From positions 1-64,000 of the forward strand of contig JAKQII010000013.1 of the NCBI GenBank assembly GCA_029557535.1: a stretch of 64,000 nt of DNA, in the 5' to 3' direction. This document shows positions 15,906 to 24,775 of the stretch, piece by piece (the stretch's first letter is position 1; each line of letters begins with the position of its first letter). A program made the position numbers and the translations under genes. The notes beneath the pieces were generated by a model. The model was not told where the DNA came from. It worked only from the letters and a program-made list of their open reading frames with translations, and did no database searches. This stretch comes from Acidobacteriota bacterium (GTDB taxonomy: Bacteria > Acidobacteriota > Blastocatellia > Pyrinomonadales > Pyrinomonadaceae).

Positions 15906-18710
15906 CTATTTGCGAAGTTCGCCGATCATCCGGGCGATCTCGGATTTCAGATGTTTCGTGACGGCGGCGTATCGTTCCTCGTCCGGCATTTCGCCCGGCG
16001 CGACGTCCTTCGCATAAAACGGCTCGCCGATCATGATCCTGACCTTTGCCGGCCTGATCCGCATCGAGTTTCGCGGCCAGACCTTGTAGACGCCGTCGAG
16101 CGCGACCGGGACGATCGGAAGATCGAGCTCGCTCGCAAGGATCGCCGCGCCTTTCTTGAATTCATGAAGTTCGCCGTCGAAGGCGCGTTCGCCTTCCGGA
16201 TAAATGTTGAGAATACGTCCGTGACGCAGGCCGATCGCGCCGGCCTTCATCGCCTTCATCAAATGCGTGTCGGGATTAACGGGCACGATCTGGATCATCC
16301 GCGCGACCCATTTCATAAAGCGGCTCTCGAAGAACTCGCTCGCGCCGACATGGAAGATCCGGCTGAACACCGAATACGGATAGACCGAACAAAGGACGAA
16401 CGGATCGATGAAGCTCTGATGGTTCGGACAGATCAAGAAAGCGTTTGGAACCATTTGCGATTTGCGATTTGCGATTTGCGATTTTCCGTCGAAAAGCGCC
16501 GTCAGGTTCTCCTTTCCGATCACTTCAAGCCGCGTGAAAAGCTTCCAGAACAGATACCAGCTCTTGACCACTACGAACGCGAACGGCTTGAAGAACGGCC
16601 GTTCACGCAGAACCGGACGAAGCTCGGGGATGTCGTCGTCTGACGTCCGCAGGATCTTGCCCCAGTTGAGGAGCTCGGTCGATACCGCGCCGACCCCGGC
16701 GAATTTCGAACAAAGTTCGATAACGTCGCGTACGCGCAGCGCCTGCGACGCCTGCTCCGCCTCGAACTCGCACGACAGCGCCTGTTCAAGCGCGGCGAAG
16801 ACCTCGGCCCGAGCAAGCGAATCGAGCCCGAGGTCGATCTCGAGGTTCATTTCCGGATGGATCGACTCAATCTCAGGTTTGTTTCGCCGGATCGCCGCCT
16901 GAACGATCGTTCCGGCGGGCGATTCGAGCATCGCCGCGTCCGCCGGCTGGATCTTCCATTCCTTTTCCTGTTTGCGTTCCTTGATCTCGCCGATCGTTCC
17001 GGCCTTGATCTCCTTGAGAAGTTCGAATCGCTTGATCTTGCGCGTCGCGGTGCGCGGCAGCGGTTCGGCGCGGACAATGTATTCGCGGACGCGTTGGTAT
17101 TCAGGAAGATCGCGACCGAGATTGTCGAGGTCAAACCGGATGGCCGTTTGCGAATTCGCGATCTTCTCGCGTTTCAGGTATTCGAAATCCGGGACGACGA
17201 TCGCGACGAGCTTTTCGGCGCCGGCACGGCCGATCGACGGGTCCTCGACGCCGACTACCGCCAATTCCTCGACGAGCGGCGACTTCAGATAGTGGACCTC
17301 GAGATCCTCCGGATGGACGTTCTTGCCGTTCGGGAGGACGATAACATCCTTTTTGCGGCCGACGATGAACAGATGCCCGTCGCGGTCGAACTTGCCGAGG
17401 TCGCCTGACCTGAACCAACCGTCTTTGGTGAAAGCCTCGGCATTCGCGTCCGCGTTGTGATAATAGCCGCTGAAGACCATCGTCCCGCGGATCAGCACCT
17501 CGCCGACGCCCTCCGCGTCCGGCGCGTCGATCTTCACCTCGGCCCCGTGAAGCGGCTTTCCGACGGATCCGACGCGATTGTCATTCGGGTACGTGCCGGT
17601 CGCCGCGCCGGAAGTCTCGGTCAATCCGTAGCCTTGCAGGATCGTGAATCCGAGTTTGTGAAAATCGATCGCGACTGCGGCGTCGAAGCGCGAACCGGCG
17701 GAGATCGCGAGCCGCAGGTCGCCGCCGAAACCGTCGTGGATCGTGCCGAAGAGCCTCGGTCCAAGGTTGACGCCGACGCTGTCGCGCATGAATCCGTTGA
17801 TCCCGAGCATCGCCGAGAAGAGCGCCCGGACCGGCGCGGGTTTCGCCGCGACGGCGTCAAAGATCTTTTTATGGAAGAGATACCACAGGCGCGGAACCGT
17901 CGTCAGGATCGTCGGTCTGAACGCCTTCATCGCCTTTCCGAGTTCATCCGGCGAAAGTTCCTTCAGGTATCCGACCTCGCAGCCAAGCGTCGTCGCGATC
18001 CACATGTTGACGATCTGCAGATACGCGTGGAAAAGCGGCAAAAGACTGAGGATCTTTTCCTCGGGGCCGAGGTTGATCATCTCGTTGATCGCGTCGAGTT
18101 CCGCGACGATGTTGCCATGAGTGAGCGGAACGCCTTTCGGTGTGCCGGTCGTGCCCGAGGTGTACATCAGCAGCGCGATGTCGTCGCCCTTTGCCTTCGG
18201 CGCGAACGACGCAAAATCGGCGGGAACTTCGGTCGCAAGCCAGTCTTCGAGGTGTTCGATTGTGCCGTTCGTCCCATTTCCGTTGACGCGCCACGCGACC
18301 GCCGGGATCGAGCGGCCGAGCCGTTCGCCGATCTCACGGTATCGCTCGATCTGGTTCGGCCCGAGAAAGATCAGTTTCGCTTCGGAATTTTCGATGAAGT
18401 TTGAGACCGTCTCGATCTCACCATTCGGGTCGATCGGCACGACGACCGCGCCGTGATAAAGCGAGCCGAGGTACGCGGACGCCCAGCAAGGATGGTTCTC
18501 TCCGATCAGCGCGACGCGTTCGCCGAATCCGACGCCGCGATCGCCAAGATTGAACGCGACCGCGCGGATCTGCGCCAGGAGGTCAGCGTATGTGTAAACC
18601 TCGTCATCGACGCCGACGATGCGCATCGCGACGCGATCGCCGTGCCGCTCGCAGGAATCGATGAGACGCTCGCAATAAGATTCGGGTTTTACGCTGAAGT
18701 TATAGTCCAT
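15906..18710 (-). CDS. Acyl-CoA/ACP synthetase - acyl carrier - PlsC acyltransferase fusion (Aas-like)
   Basis: 934 residues in three domains. Residues ~1-590 are an AMP-forming acyl-CoA synthetase (P-loop YTSGTTGTPKG at 183-193, GYGLTETSG, RSGDLGKFDRDGHLFIVGR). About 630-690 is a phosphopantetheine carrier with DLGLDSLARAEV. The C-terminal part from ~725 is a PlsC-type acyltransferase with NHQSFIDPF (HX4D) and YPEGERAFDGE. The order resembles bacterial Aas but with an added carrier domain and the synthetase first, so it probably activates a fatty acid and passes it to a lysophospholipid at the membrane. A heptanucleotide repeat adds about 11 residues (743-754) inside the acyltransferase half. 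Confidence 0.9.
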   Translation of the reverse strand: MDYNFSVKPESYCERLIDSCERHGDRVAMRIVGVDDEVYTYADLLAQIRAVAFNLGDRGVGFGERVALIGENHPCWASAYLGSLYHGAVVVPIDPNGEIETVSNFIENSEAKLIFLGPNQIERYREIGERLGRSIPAVAWRVNGNGTNGTIEHLEDWLATEVPADFASFAPKAKGDDIALLMYTSGTTGTPKGVPLTHGNIVAELDAINEMINLGPEEKILSLLPLFHAYLQIVNMWIATTLGCEVGYLKELSPDELGKAMKAFRPTILTTVPRLWYLFHKKIFDAVAAKPAPVRALFSAMLGINGFMRDSVGVNLGPRLFGTIHDGFGGDLRLAISAGSRFDAAVAIDFHKLGFTILQGYGLTETSGAATGTYPNDNRVGSVGKPLHGAEVKIDAPDAEGVGEVLIRGTMVFSGYYHNADANAEAFTKDGWFRSGDLGKFDRDGHLFIVGRKKDVIVLPNGKNVHPEDLEVHYLKSPLVEELAVVGVEDPSIGRAGAEKLVAIVVPDFEYLKREKIANSQTAIRFDLDNLGRDLPEYQRVREYIVRAEPLPRTATRKIKRFELLKEIKAGTIGEIKERKQEKEWKIQPADAAMLESPAGTIVQAAIRRNKPEIESIHPEMNLEIDLGLDSLARAEVFAALEQALSCEFEAEQASQALRVRDVIELCSKFAGVGAVSTELLNWGKILRTSDDDIPELRPVLRERPFFKPFAFVVVKSWYLFWKLFTRLEVIGKENLTALFDGKSQIANRKSQMVPNAFLICPNHQSFIDPFVLCSVYPYSVFSRIFHVGASEFFESRFMKWVARMIQIVPVNPDTHLMKAMKAGAIGLRHGRILNIYPEGERAFDGELHEFKKGAAILASELDLPIVPVALDGVYKVWPRNSMRIRPAKVRIMIGEPFYAKDVAPGEMPDEERYAAVTKHLKSEIARMIGELRK
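16453..16480. repeat. Four tandem ATTTGCG heptamers inside the Aas-like gene
   Basis: Four perfect copies of a 7-bp unit, read on the coding strand as KSQIANRKSQ. They lie just before the HX4D motif of the acyltransferase domain. Because the unit is 7 bp, gain or loss of one copy shifts the frame and removes the last ~180 residues. Confidence 0.85.
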
Positions 18711-18720
18711 CCGCTTTCCC

Positions 18721-18808
18721 AGATTTCAGGCTGCGCATTTCAAGATTTCAAGCTGCGCATTTCAGGATTTCAAACTGCGCATTTCAGGATTCCAGGCTGC
18801 GCATTCCT
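18721..18808. repeat. Tandem array, four 22-bp units
   Basis: Units 18721-18742, 18743-18764, 18765-18786 and 18787-18808 follow the pattern RGATTTCARGCTGCGCATTTCA with few changes. They begin 10 bp upstream of the start codon of the Aas-like gene, so they occupy its promoter and leader region. Confidence 0.85.
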
Positions 18809-18890
18809 GGAATGCCCCGCTTGGAATGCCCCGCCTGGAATGCTCCGCGTGGAATGTTCCGCCTGGAATGCTCAGCTTGGAATCTTGGAA
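18807..18890. repeat. Tandem array, five to six 14-bp units
   Basis: Units of the form CTGGAATGCCCCGC start at 18807, 18821, 18835, 18849 and 18863; a degenerate sixth unit starts at 18877. The array abuts the 22-bp array and runs to the stop codon of the lipid-kinase gene, so the whole 182-bp spacer is repeats. Confidence 0.85.
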
Positions 18891-18892
18891 TT

Positions 18893-19876
18893 TCATTTCT
18901 TCTTCGGTACCCTCATTTTCAAGGCTTTCGGAATGATCTCGAACGTCGCCGGAAGTTTTCCCGGCAGTTCGCCGTCAACCTCGATATTCACGTCCTCGGA
19001 GGCCGTCACGACGACCTTTTTCGCGTGCGACGCCTTAACTTCCGGCAAAGTCAGATGAGTGCCGCCGTAAAGTTTCCATGCGTTCAATAAAATCTTTCCG
19101 GTTTTGATGTCACCGATATTCACGACGTCGAAAACGCCGTCGGTGAGGCTCGCATTCGGCGCGATCATCATGCCGCCGCCGAAAAACCGTGCGTTGCAGA
19201 CGCAGAAATTCACCGTGCTCAACGGTTTTTCCTCGCCGTCGTCAAGACTGACGCGGACCGTTGTCGGGCCGAGATCGAGAACTTCCTGAAGCGTCGAAAC
19301 CGCGAAGTTTGTTTTGCCGCGAAGAAAGCTCTTCGGGAGCCAGTCGAGGAACCGCGTTTTCTTCACCCGCTCGATGATCGCCGCGGAAAGCCCGAACGAC
19401 GATACGTTCACGAAATACCGGCTAACGGTCTCGCCGTCGAAGTTCTGAAAAGTAACGCGGCCGACGTCGATCGTTTTCGTTTCGCCGGTGCGCAGTTCGC
19501 GCGCGGCTTCCCGTTCGGTGTTCGAGATTCCGACCGCGCGTCGGAAGTCGCCGCCCGTTCCCGAAGGTAAAATTCCGAGTTCGCAACAGCCACCACTTTC
19601 GAGAATGCCGTTCGCGACCTCGTTTATCGTGCCGTCGCCGCCGCACGCGATGATCAGCTTTCGGCCCTGCTCGGCTCCACGTTTGGCGATCTCGGTCGCG
19701 TCTCCCGCGTGCTTGGTGAACGCGACCTGGAAAGGTCCGAAATGAACGCGGAAATCGGCCGCCATCTCGGCCCAGCGATCCTTTGTCGAACCGCTTGCCG
19801 ACTTCGGATTCACGATCAAGAGCGGCAACGCGGCGTTGTCGCCCGACGGCAAGATTGTCTTGTGTCTTTTCAGCAA
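18893..19876 (-). CDS. Diacylglycerol/lipid kinase family protein (DagK/YegS type)
   Basis: 327 residues with the DAGK catalytic fold: LLIVNPKSASGS near the N-terminus, the nucleotide-binding GGDGTINEV at 79-87 and LGILPSGTGGDFRRAVGI. The C-terminal beta-rich domain includes FFGGGMMIAPNASLTDGVFDVV. The enzyme should phosphorylate a lipid with an exposed hydroxyl (diacylglycerol, or a related sphingoid or isoprenoid lipid). It lies upstream of the Aas-like gene on the same strand, both acting on membrane lipids, but the two are separated by the tandem-repeat spacer. Start ATG at 19876. Confidence 0.92.
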   Translation of the reverse strand: MLKRHKTILPSGDNAALPLLIVNPKSASGSTKDRWAEMAADFRVHFGPFQVAFTKHAGDATEIAKRGAEQGRKLIIACGGDGTINEVANGILESGGCCELGILPSGTGGDFRRAVGISNTEREAARELRTGETKTIDVGRVTFQNFDGETVSRYFVNVSSFGLSAAIIERVKKTRFLDWLPKSFLRGKTNFAVSTLQEVLDLGPTTVRVSLDDGEEKPLSTVNFCVCNARFFGGGMMIAPNASLTDGVFDVVNIGDIKTGKILLNAWKLYGGTHLTLPEVKASHAKKVVVTASEDVNIEVDGELPGKLPATFEIIPKALKMRVPKKK

Positions 19877-19961
19877 GATCGGAAGCCGCGAGTTCAGATT
19901 CCCGGAAAGCGATTGCGGATTTTTCGCGGCATCTTCTGTTTAGCGTTTTTCGCGGGTTTAG

Positions 19962-21032
19962 TCAATCGCGATCCGAGGTGCGCGATCGTTTGCGAGCTGC
20001 CGGCCCGGGCGCCTCATTGAGTTGTTTTCGTGTCCGTACCGTTCGATGGGGTGCCGTCGCAACGGCCATCTTAAGCCGCGCACCGGCGAGCGCCGGCGAA
20101 TAGGTCGCGGGCGGGATCGTGTTGTCGTTCGCGACCCGTACCGTCCAAACCGAACCCTTGTCGTTCATCCGCAGGCCGAATGACAGTCTGCCGGCCCCAT
20201 CCTTGTCGATCTCGGCGATCGGGTAAACAATCGTTCCCCAGCTTTGGGATTCGAAATTCTCCATCAGGACACCGTCGTCGAACGTCGACTTGTCGAATGT
20301 CGCAAACGCATTCACCCGTCGGATTTCGCCGACATCGAACTCAACTTCGATACCATCAAACGCCGGCGACGATTCGACCGAGCGGAAATCCAGTTCGGAG
20401 AGAAGCTTTGGATCTGCCAACAATTCGATCTGTTCGCGATCCCTCAGCGCGACGTTTACCGCGAAATTGCGCCCGATGGAGCGGACATATTCCGTCGATA
20501 TCGGAACACCGGACGGGACGGCACGGCCGAGCATGCCGAAATGAACAGGAGCCGCGAAAAGCGATAGCTTCTGTGGTATCAGAACGCCACCCGGGGCGAG
20601 GAATCGTTTTCGCAGATCAACGAAGGAATCGACAGTTTCCTTGCCGTATGCGCTTGAGCCGAAAAGTTCGCTGACGATCACGTCGAATCTTCCGCGCAAC
20701 CGAACGTCGTCGGAACGGCCGTGAATGATCTCGATGCGGTCCGCGACGCCGTTCTCTTGCGCATGTTTGAATATCAGGGGGATCAAAGCCTCCTGCATCT
20801 CGATCGCAACGACTCGCCGTGCACCGAGTTTCGCGGCGAGGATCGCCCAAGTGCCGGCTCCCGAACCGACGTCGAGAAACCTGGTCCCTGCCGAGACGCG
20901 GTTTGTTATCGCACGTGTCAGCAACGCGTTGCGGACTCCGTCGGCAAGCATCGTTTCGTGGAAACCGATTACGCTTGGGAGCGTCGCCGTGAAATGCTCA
21001 TCAGCAAGTTCCTTTTTCGATTTTTTTCTCAT
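19962..21032 (-). CDS. PRMT-like class I SAM-dependent methyltransferase
   Basis: 356 residues. SAM motif I is FLDVGSGAGTWAI (residues 52-64), motif II region VVAIEMQ, and the block IVSELFGSSAYGKE places two glutamates (E122, E132) like the double-E loop of protein arginine methyltransferases. A beta-barrel-like C-terminal half follows, as in PRMTs, ending in a basic tail (RKRSRTSDRD). It could instead methylate a small molecule; bacterial PRMT-like enzymes of several kinds exist. It starts at ATG 21032. The 85-bp gap to the lipid-kinase start contains a TTTTTCGCGG-type repeat similar to those at 8.6 and 15.9 kb. Confidence 0.75.
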   Translation of the reverse strand: MRKKSKKELADEHFTATLPSVIGFHETMLADGVRNALLTRAITNRVSAGTRFLDVGSGAGTWAILAAKLGARRVVAIEMQEALIPLIFKHAQENGVADRIEIIHGRSDDVRLRGRFDVIVSELFGSSAYGKETVDSFVDLRKRFLAPGGVLIPQKLSLFAAPVHFGMLGRAVPSGVPISTEYVRSIGRNFAVNVALRDREQIELLADPKLLSELDFRSVESSPAFDGIEVEFDVGEIRRVNAFATFDKSTFDDGVLMENFESQSWGTIVYPIAEIDKDGAGRLSFGLRMNDKGSVWTVRVANDNTIPPATYSPALAGARLKMAVATAPHRTVRTRKQLNEAPGPAARKRSRTSDRD

Positions 21033-21340
21033 TGGATCGATCGGCGTGAATCTCTCCGGGCGCAGCGCTGACCCGCGCGTCGGCCTGGCTGAGCAGGCCG
21101 CGGTGAGTCATTCGTCCACGGCCGGATTCCAGACAATTCTGAGTGATTTTCCGCGAATCTCAAAATCCTCAAGACTGGCGACGCCGTGAGGACAGCATGA
21201 GGGCTTCAAAGCGATCCGATCTGAATCGGTCGGAGGGCGACAACATATCGCGAAACTTACGTCCGGACAACATGGACGAATCAGCGCACCAGTTGTTAGA
21301 ATTTACTACGGCTTAACAACTCATCCGAAGGAAAAATAAC
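21033..21340. other. 308-bp intergenic region, nothing assigned
   Basis: Divergent spacer between the PRMT-like gene and glgA. Its 3' end holds the ribosome-binding site AAGGA (21329-21333) for glgA. I see no other gene, terminator or repeat that I can support. Confidence 0.5.
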
Positions 21341-22762
21341 TTGCGAATTGCCGTTCTTTCCGCGGAAGCGGTTCCATATTCGAAGACCGGAGGCTTGGCT
21401 GACGTCGCGGGCGCATTGCCGAAAGCGTTGCGCCAGGTCGGCGAGGACGCCTTTTTGATCACGCCGTGTTACTGGCAGACGAAAGGCGAGTACCTCTGGC
21501 ACACTGCCGTCCACGATCTCAACGTCCCGTGGCGCGGCGGGATCTATCCGGCCAAGGCGTTCTATTCAGAAGCCAACGGCTCGCCGACGTTTCTGATCGA
21601 CGCGCCGTCGTATTTCCACCGTGATTCGATCTATGGCTACCGTGAGGACTATGAGCGCTTTGCGTTCTTCAATCACGCGGCGCTCGCATTGATGAAGCGG
21701 ATCGGCGTCGCGCCCGACATCGTTCACCTCAACGACTGGCATTGCGGATTCGCCGCGGTCGAGATCGCGCATCTCCGATTTTGGGATCCTTACTGGCGGA
21801 ATGCCCGGACCGTTTTTTCGATCCACAATCTTGCATACCAGGGCGGATTCGATCTCGGCGAACTCTGGAAGTTCGGTTTCTCGTCCGATTTCGAGCGTAA
21901 CGCGTTCGCTTTCAACGGTTACGCTTCGGCGATGAAGGCCGGGCTTTCGGCGTCGGACATGCTTTCGACAGTATCGCGGCGCTACGGTTACGAAATGCAG
22001 ACTGCGGAGAACGGCTACGGTTTGGATTGGCTGCTCAGGCAGCGTTCGAACCGCCTCGTCGGCATCGTCAACGGAGTCGACTTCGATGTCTGGAATCCTG
22101 AGACGGATCCGGCGCTTGCCGCCCACTACAGCAAAGACGACCTCGCGGGCAAGCAAGCGTGCAAACGGGCGTTGCTTGAGGAGTTTTCGCTCCCGGTCAA
22201 TCTCGAACGGCCGATCTTCGCCTCGATCACCAGACTGACGTCGCAGAAGGGGATCGAGCTGATCCAGCAGGTCGCCGGCGAGATCCTCGCGACCGGATCG
22301 TACATCATTTCGCTCGGATCGGGAGATTCTTCATATGAGAACTTCTTCCAGCGTCTGCGCGATCACGCCCCGCGCCAGGTCGGCGTTTTCCGCGGCTACA
22401 ACGAGGATCTTTCGCACAAGATCGAGGCCGGCGCCGATATCTTCATGATGCCGTCGCGGTTCGAGCCGTGCGGCCTCAATCAAATGTACTCGCTGCGCTA
22501 TGGCACCGTGCCGGTCGTCCGCGCCGTCGGCGGGCTCGACGATACCGTCCGCGATTTCGACGCGGTTTCGGGTTTGGGCAACGGGTTCAAGTTCCGCGCC
22601 TTTCGTGCGGACCGTTTCCTCGAAAAGATCTACGAGGCGTTGTTCGCCTACTACGACAAGGACGCTTGGCGGAAGATGCAGCGAAATGGCATGAGCGAAG
22701 ACAATTCGTGGCAGAACGCGGCACGGAAATACGTCGAGCTTTATCGAATGGCTCGCAGCTGA
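21341..22762 (+). CDS. glgA: Glycogen synthase GlgA (ADP-glucose, GT5)
   Basis: Extends alpha-1,4-glucan chains from ADP-glucose. 473 residues, normal for the family. The N-terminal KTGGL motif is in VPYSKTGGLADVAGALP (K15), and the C-terminal domain has FASITRLTSQKGIELI and the acidic block MMPSRFEPCGLNQMYSLRYG. The start is a TTG at 21341, chosen because AAGGA lies 7 bp upstream and the first residues MRIAVLSAEAVP match other GlgA proteins. gmd starts 2 bp after its stop, so the two are co-transcribed. Confidence 0.95.
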   Translation: MRIAVLSAEAVPYSKTGGLADVAGALPKALRQVGEDAFLITPCYWQTKGEYLWHTAVHDLNVPWRGGIYPAKAFYSEANGSPTFLIDAPSYFHRDSIYGYREDYERFAFFNHAALALMKRIGVAPDIVHLNDWHCGFAAVEIAHLRFWDPYWRNARTVFSIHNLAYQGGFDLGELWKFGFSSDFERNAFAFNGYASAMKAGLSASDMLSTVSRRYGYEMQTAENGYGLDWLLRQRSNRLVGIVNGVDFDVWNPETDPALAAHYSKDDLAGKQACKRALLEEFSLPVNLERPIFASITRLTSQKGIELIQQVAGEILATGSYIISLGSGDSSYENFFQRLRDHAPRQVGVFRGYNEDLSHKIEAGADIFMMPSRFEPCGLNQMYSLRYGTVPVVRAVGGLDDTVRDFDAVSGLGNGFKFRAFRADRFLEKIYEALFAYYDKDAWRKMQRNGMSEDNSWQNAARKYVELYRMARS

Positions 22763-22764
22763 CG

Positions 22765-23754
22765 ATGACAAGAAAGGCGCTTATCACGGGAATCACGGGA
22801 CAGGACGGGAGCTATCTCGCCGAGGATCTGCTGGCGCGCGGCTATGAGGTCCACGGGCTCGTGCGGCGCGTGGCGCTTGAGGACCCGAAACGCCGGTTCA
22901 CGCGGATCGCGCATATCCTCGACGACATCGTCCTTCACCCGGCGAGCCTCGAGAATTATCCGAGCATTTTTCACGTCGTCAGCAAGACCGATTTCGACGA
23001 GTGCTACCACCTTGCCGCGCAGAGTTTTGTGGCCGAGAGCTTCGCCGACGGATTCTCGACGATGAACACGAACATCAACGGGACCCATTACATGCTCGCG
23101 GCGCTGCGCGAACTGCGTCCCGAATGCCGTTTCTATTTCGCCGGTTCGAGCGAAATGTTCGGAAAGGTACATGAAACGCCGCAGCGCGAAACGACCGTTT
23201 TTCATCCGCGGAGTCCATACGGCATCAGCAAGGTCGCCGGTTTCGATCTGACGCGCAACTACCGCGAGGCGTACCGAATGTATTGCTGCAGCGGAATCCT
23301 TTTCAATCATGAGGGTCCGCGGCGCGGATTCGAGTTCGTCACGCGGAAGATCACGAGCGGAGTCGCGGCGATCAAGTTCGGGCTCGCGAAAGAACTGCGG
23401 CTCGGCAATCTCGATGCGATGCGGGATTGGGGCCACGCAGCCGACTACGTCAAGGCGATTTACACGATGCTCCAGCAGGACGAGCCGGACGATTTCGTTA
23501 TCGCGACGGGCGAAACGCATTCGGTTCGCGAATTCTGCGAGATCGCATTCGAACTTGTCGGTCTCAATTACCGCGATTTTGTCGTCATGGACGAGAAGTT
23601 CTATCGTCCCGCGGAGGTCGAACTGCTGATGGGCGACGCGTCAAAGGCGCGGGAGAAACTTGGTTGGAAACCGCGGTACACATTTCGCGAGATGATCGCG
23701 GAGATGGTCGATGCGGACATTGAACTGATGTCGAGGTCGCTTCGTGAAAAGTAG
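22765..23754 (+). CDS. gmd: GDP-mannose 4,6-dehydratase
   Basis: First step of GDP-fucose/GDP-rhamnose and related deoxysugar synthesis: converts GDP-mannose to GDP-4-keto-6-deoxymannose. 329 residues, extended SDR fold with TGITGQDGSYLAE for NAD(P) and the catalytic YGISK tyrosine-lysine pair in PRSPYGISKVAG. The mid-region NHEGPRRGFEFVTRKI is the family's typical GDP-mannose block. ATG at 22765 is 2 bp after the glgA stop. The 3' end overlaps the next glycosyltransferase by 11 bp. No GDP-fucose synthase (wcaG) follows, so the final sugar is not clear. Confidence 0.93.
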   Translation: MTRKALITGITGQDGSYLAEDLLARGYEVHGLVRRVALEDPKRRFTRIAHILDDIVLHPASLENYPSIFHVVSKTDFDECYHLAAQSFVAESFADGFSTMNTNINGTHYMLAALRELRPECRFYFAGSSEMFGKVHETPQRETTVFHPRSPYGISKVAGFDLTRNYREAYRMYCCSGILFNHEGPRRGFEFVTRKITSGVAAIKFGLAKELRLGNLDAMRDWGHAADYVKAIYTMLQQDEPDDFVIATGETHSVREFCEIAFELVGLNYRDFVVMDEKFYRPAEVELLMGDASKAREKLGWKPRYTFREMIAEMVDADIELMSRSLREK

Positions 23755-24775
23755 TCCGGCGACTGCATCGGAAAAGATCAAAGTTCTTTTCATCGAGCGG
23801 AAATTCAATGAGTTTTTCAGTCTCGAGAAGGTTTTTCGCCAGGTCGCGAAGAGCATTCCCGAATCGGTCTTTGAAACCTCGTTCTCGCAACTCCGGTTCC
23901 TGAGCAACACGTCGGGTGTGTTCCGTAACCTCCTCGATTACCGTCCGGAACCGGCGGACATTTACCACGTCACAGGGCATGTGACGTTCATCGCGCTTGT
24001 TCTGCCGCCCGAGAAGACGGTTCTGACGGTTCCCGATCTGGGCGTTCTGCGCGTGCGGCACGGACTGCGGCGGCTGATGGTCAAGAAGATCTTCTTCGAT
24101 TGGCCCGTCCGGCGCGCCGGTTACGTGACGGCGATCTCGCAGGCGACCGCCGACGACATTGTCAAAATGACGGGCTGCCCGCCCGAAAAGGTTCGGGTCA
24201 TCGAGATCCCGATCGACGAAGGCCTTATCAGACTGCCGAAGCCTGTGTTCAACGCCGCGAGGCCGCTGATCCTGCAGGTCGGCGCCGCGCCGCACAAGAA
24301 CCTTCCGAACCTGATCCGCGCGATCGATGGCCTGAAATGCCGGCTGATGATCCTCGGTCGCATCGACGACGAAACGGCGGCGATGCTGAAAGAGAAGGCG
24401 ATCGATTTTGAAAACGAGTTTGAGGTCGGCGAAGACCGGATCCGGGAGCTCTACGCCACGGCCGATATCGTCGCGTTCTGCTCGACCTTCGAGGGATTCG
24501 GGCTGCCGATCATCGAAGCGCAGGCGATGGGGACTCCGGTCGTGACGAGCAATATCGATCCGATGAAGGAGGTCGCCGGCGACGGAGCGCTGCTCGTCGA
24601 TCCGCACTCGCCGGAAGAGATCCGCGCCGCGATCGACCGACTGATCGAAGATTCAAGTCTTCGCGAGAAATTGGTGCTCGCGGGAACCGATAACGTGAAA
24701 CGCTATGAGCCGGCGACGATCGCCGCAAAATATGCGGAGCTCTACCGCGAAGTCTACGGGAATAACCAGCTATGA
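23744..24775 (+). CDS. GT4-family glycosyltransferase
   Basis: 343 residues, GT-B fold, GTG start at 23744 overlapping gmd. The C-terminal nucleotide-sugar domain is clear: LILQVGAAPHKNLPNLIRAI, FCSTFEGFGLPIIEAQAMG (E-x7-E) and VVTSNIDPMKEVAGDGALLVDP. The acceptor and sugar are unknown; the position after gmd suggests a GDP-linked mannose-derived donor. It overlaps purA by the ATGA motif, giving a four-gene coupled run glgA-gmd-GT-purA. Confidence 0.9.
   Translation: MKSSPATASEKIKVLFIERKFNEFFSLEKVFRQVAKSIPESVFETSFSQLRFLSNTSGVFRNLLDYRPEPADIYHVTGHVTFIALVLPPEKTVLTVPDLGVLRVRHGLRRLMVKKIFFDWPVRRAGYVTAISQATADDIVKMTGCPPEKVRVIEIPIDEGLIRLPKPVFNAARPLILQVGAAPHKNLPNLIRAIDGLKCRLMILGRIDDETAAMLKEKAIDFENEFEVGEDRIRELYATADIVAFCSTFEGFGLPIIEAQAMGTPVVTSNIDPMKEVAGDGALLVDPHSPEEIRAAIDRLIEDSSLREKLVLAGTDNVKRYEPATIAAKYAELYREVYGNNQL

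Noticed and set aside
18721-18890. Possible CRISPR array
   Set aside because: Units are directly tandem with no unique spacers and are too short (22 and 14 bp).
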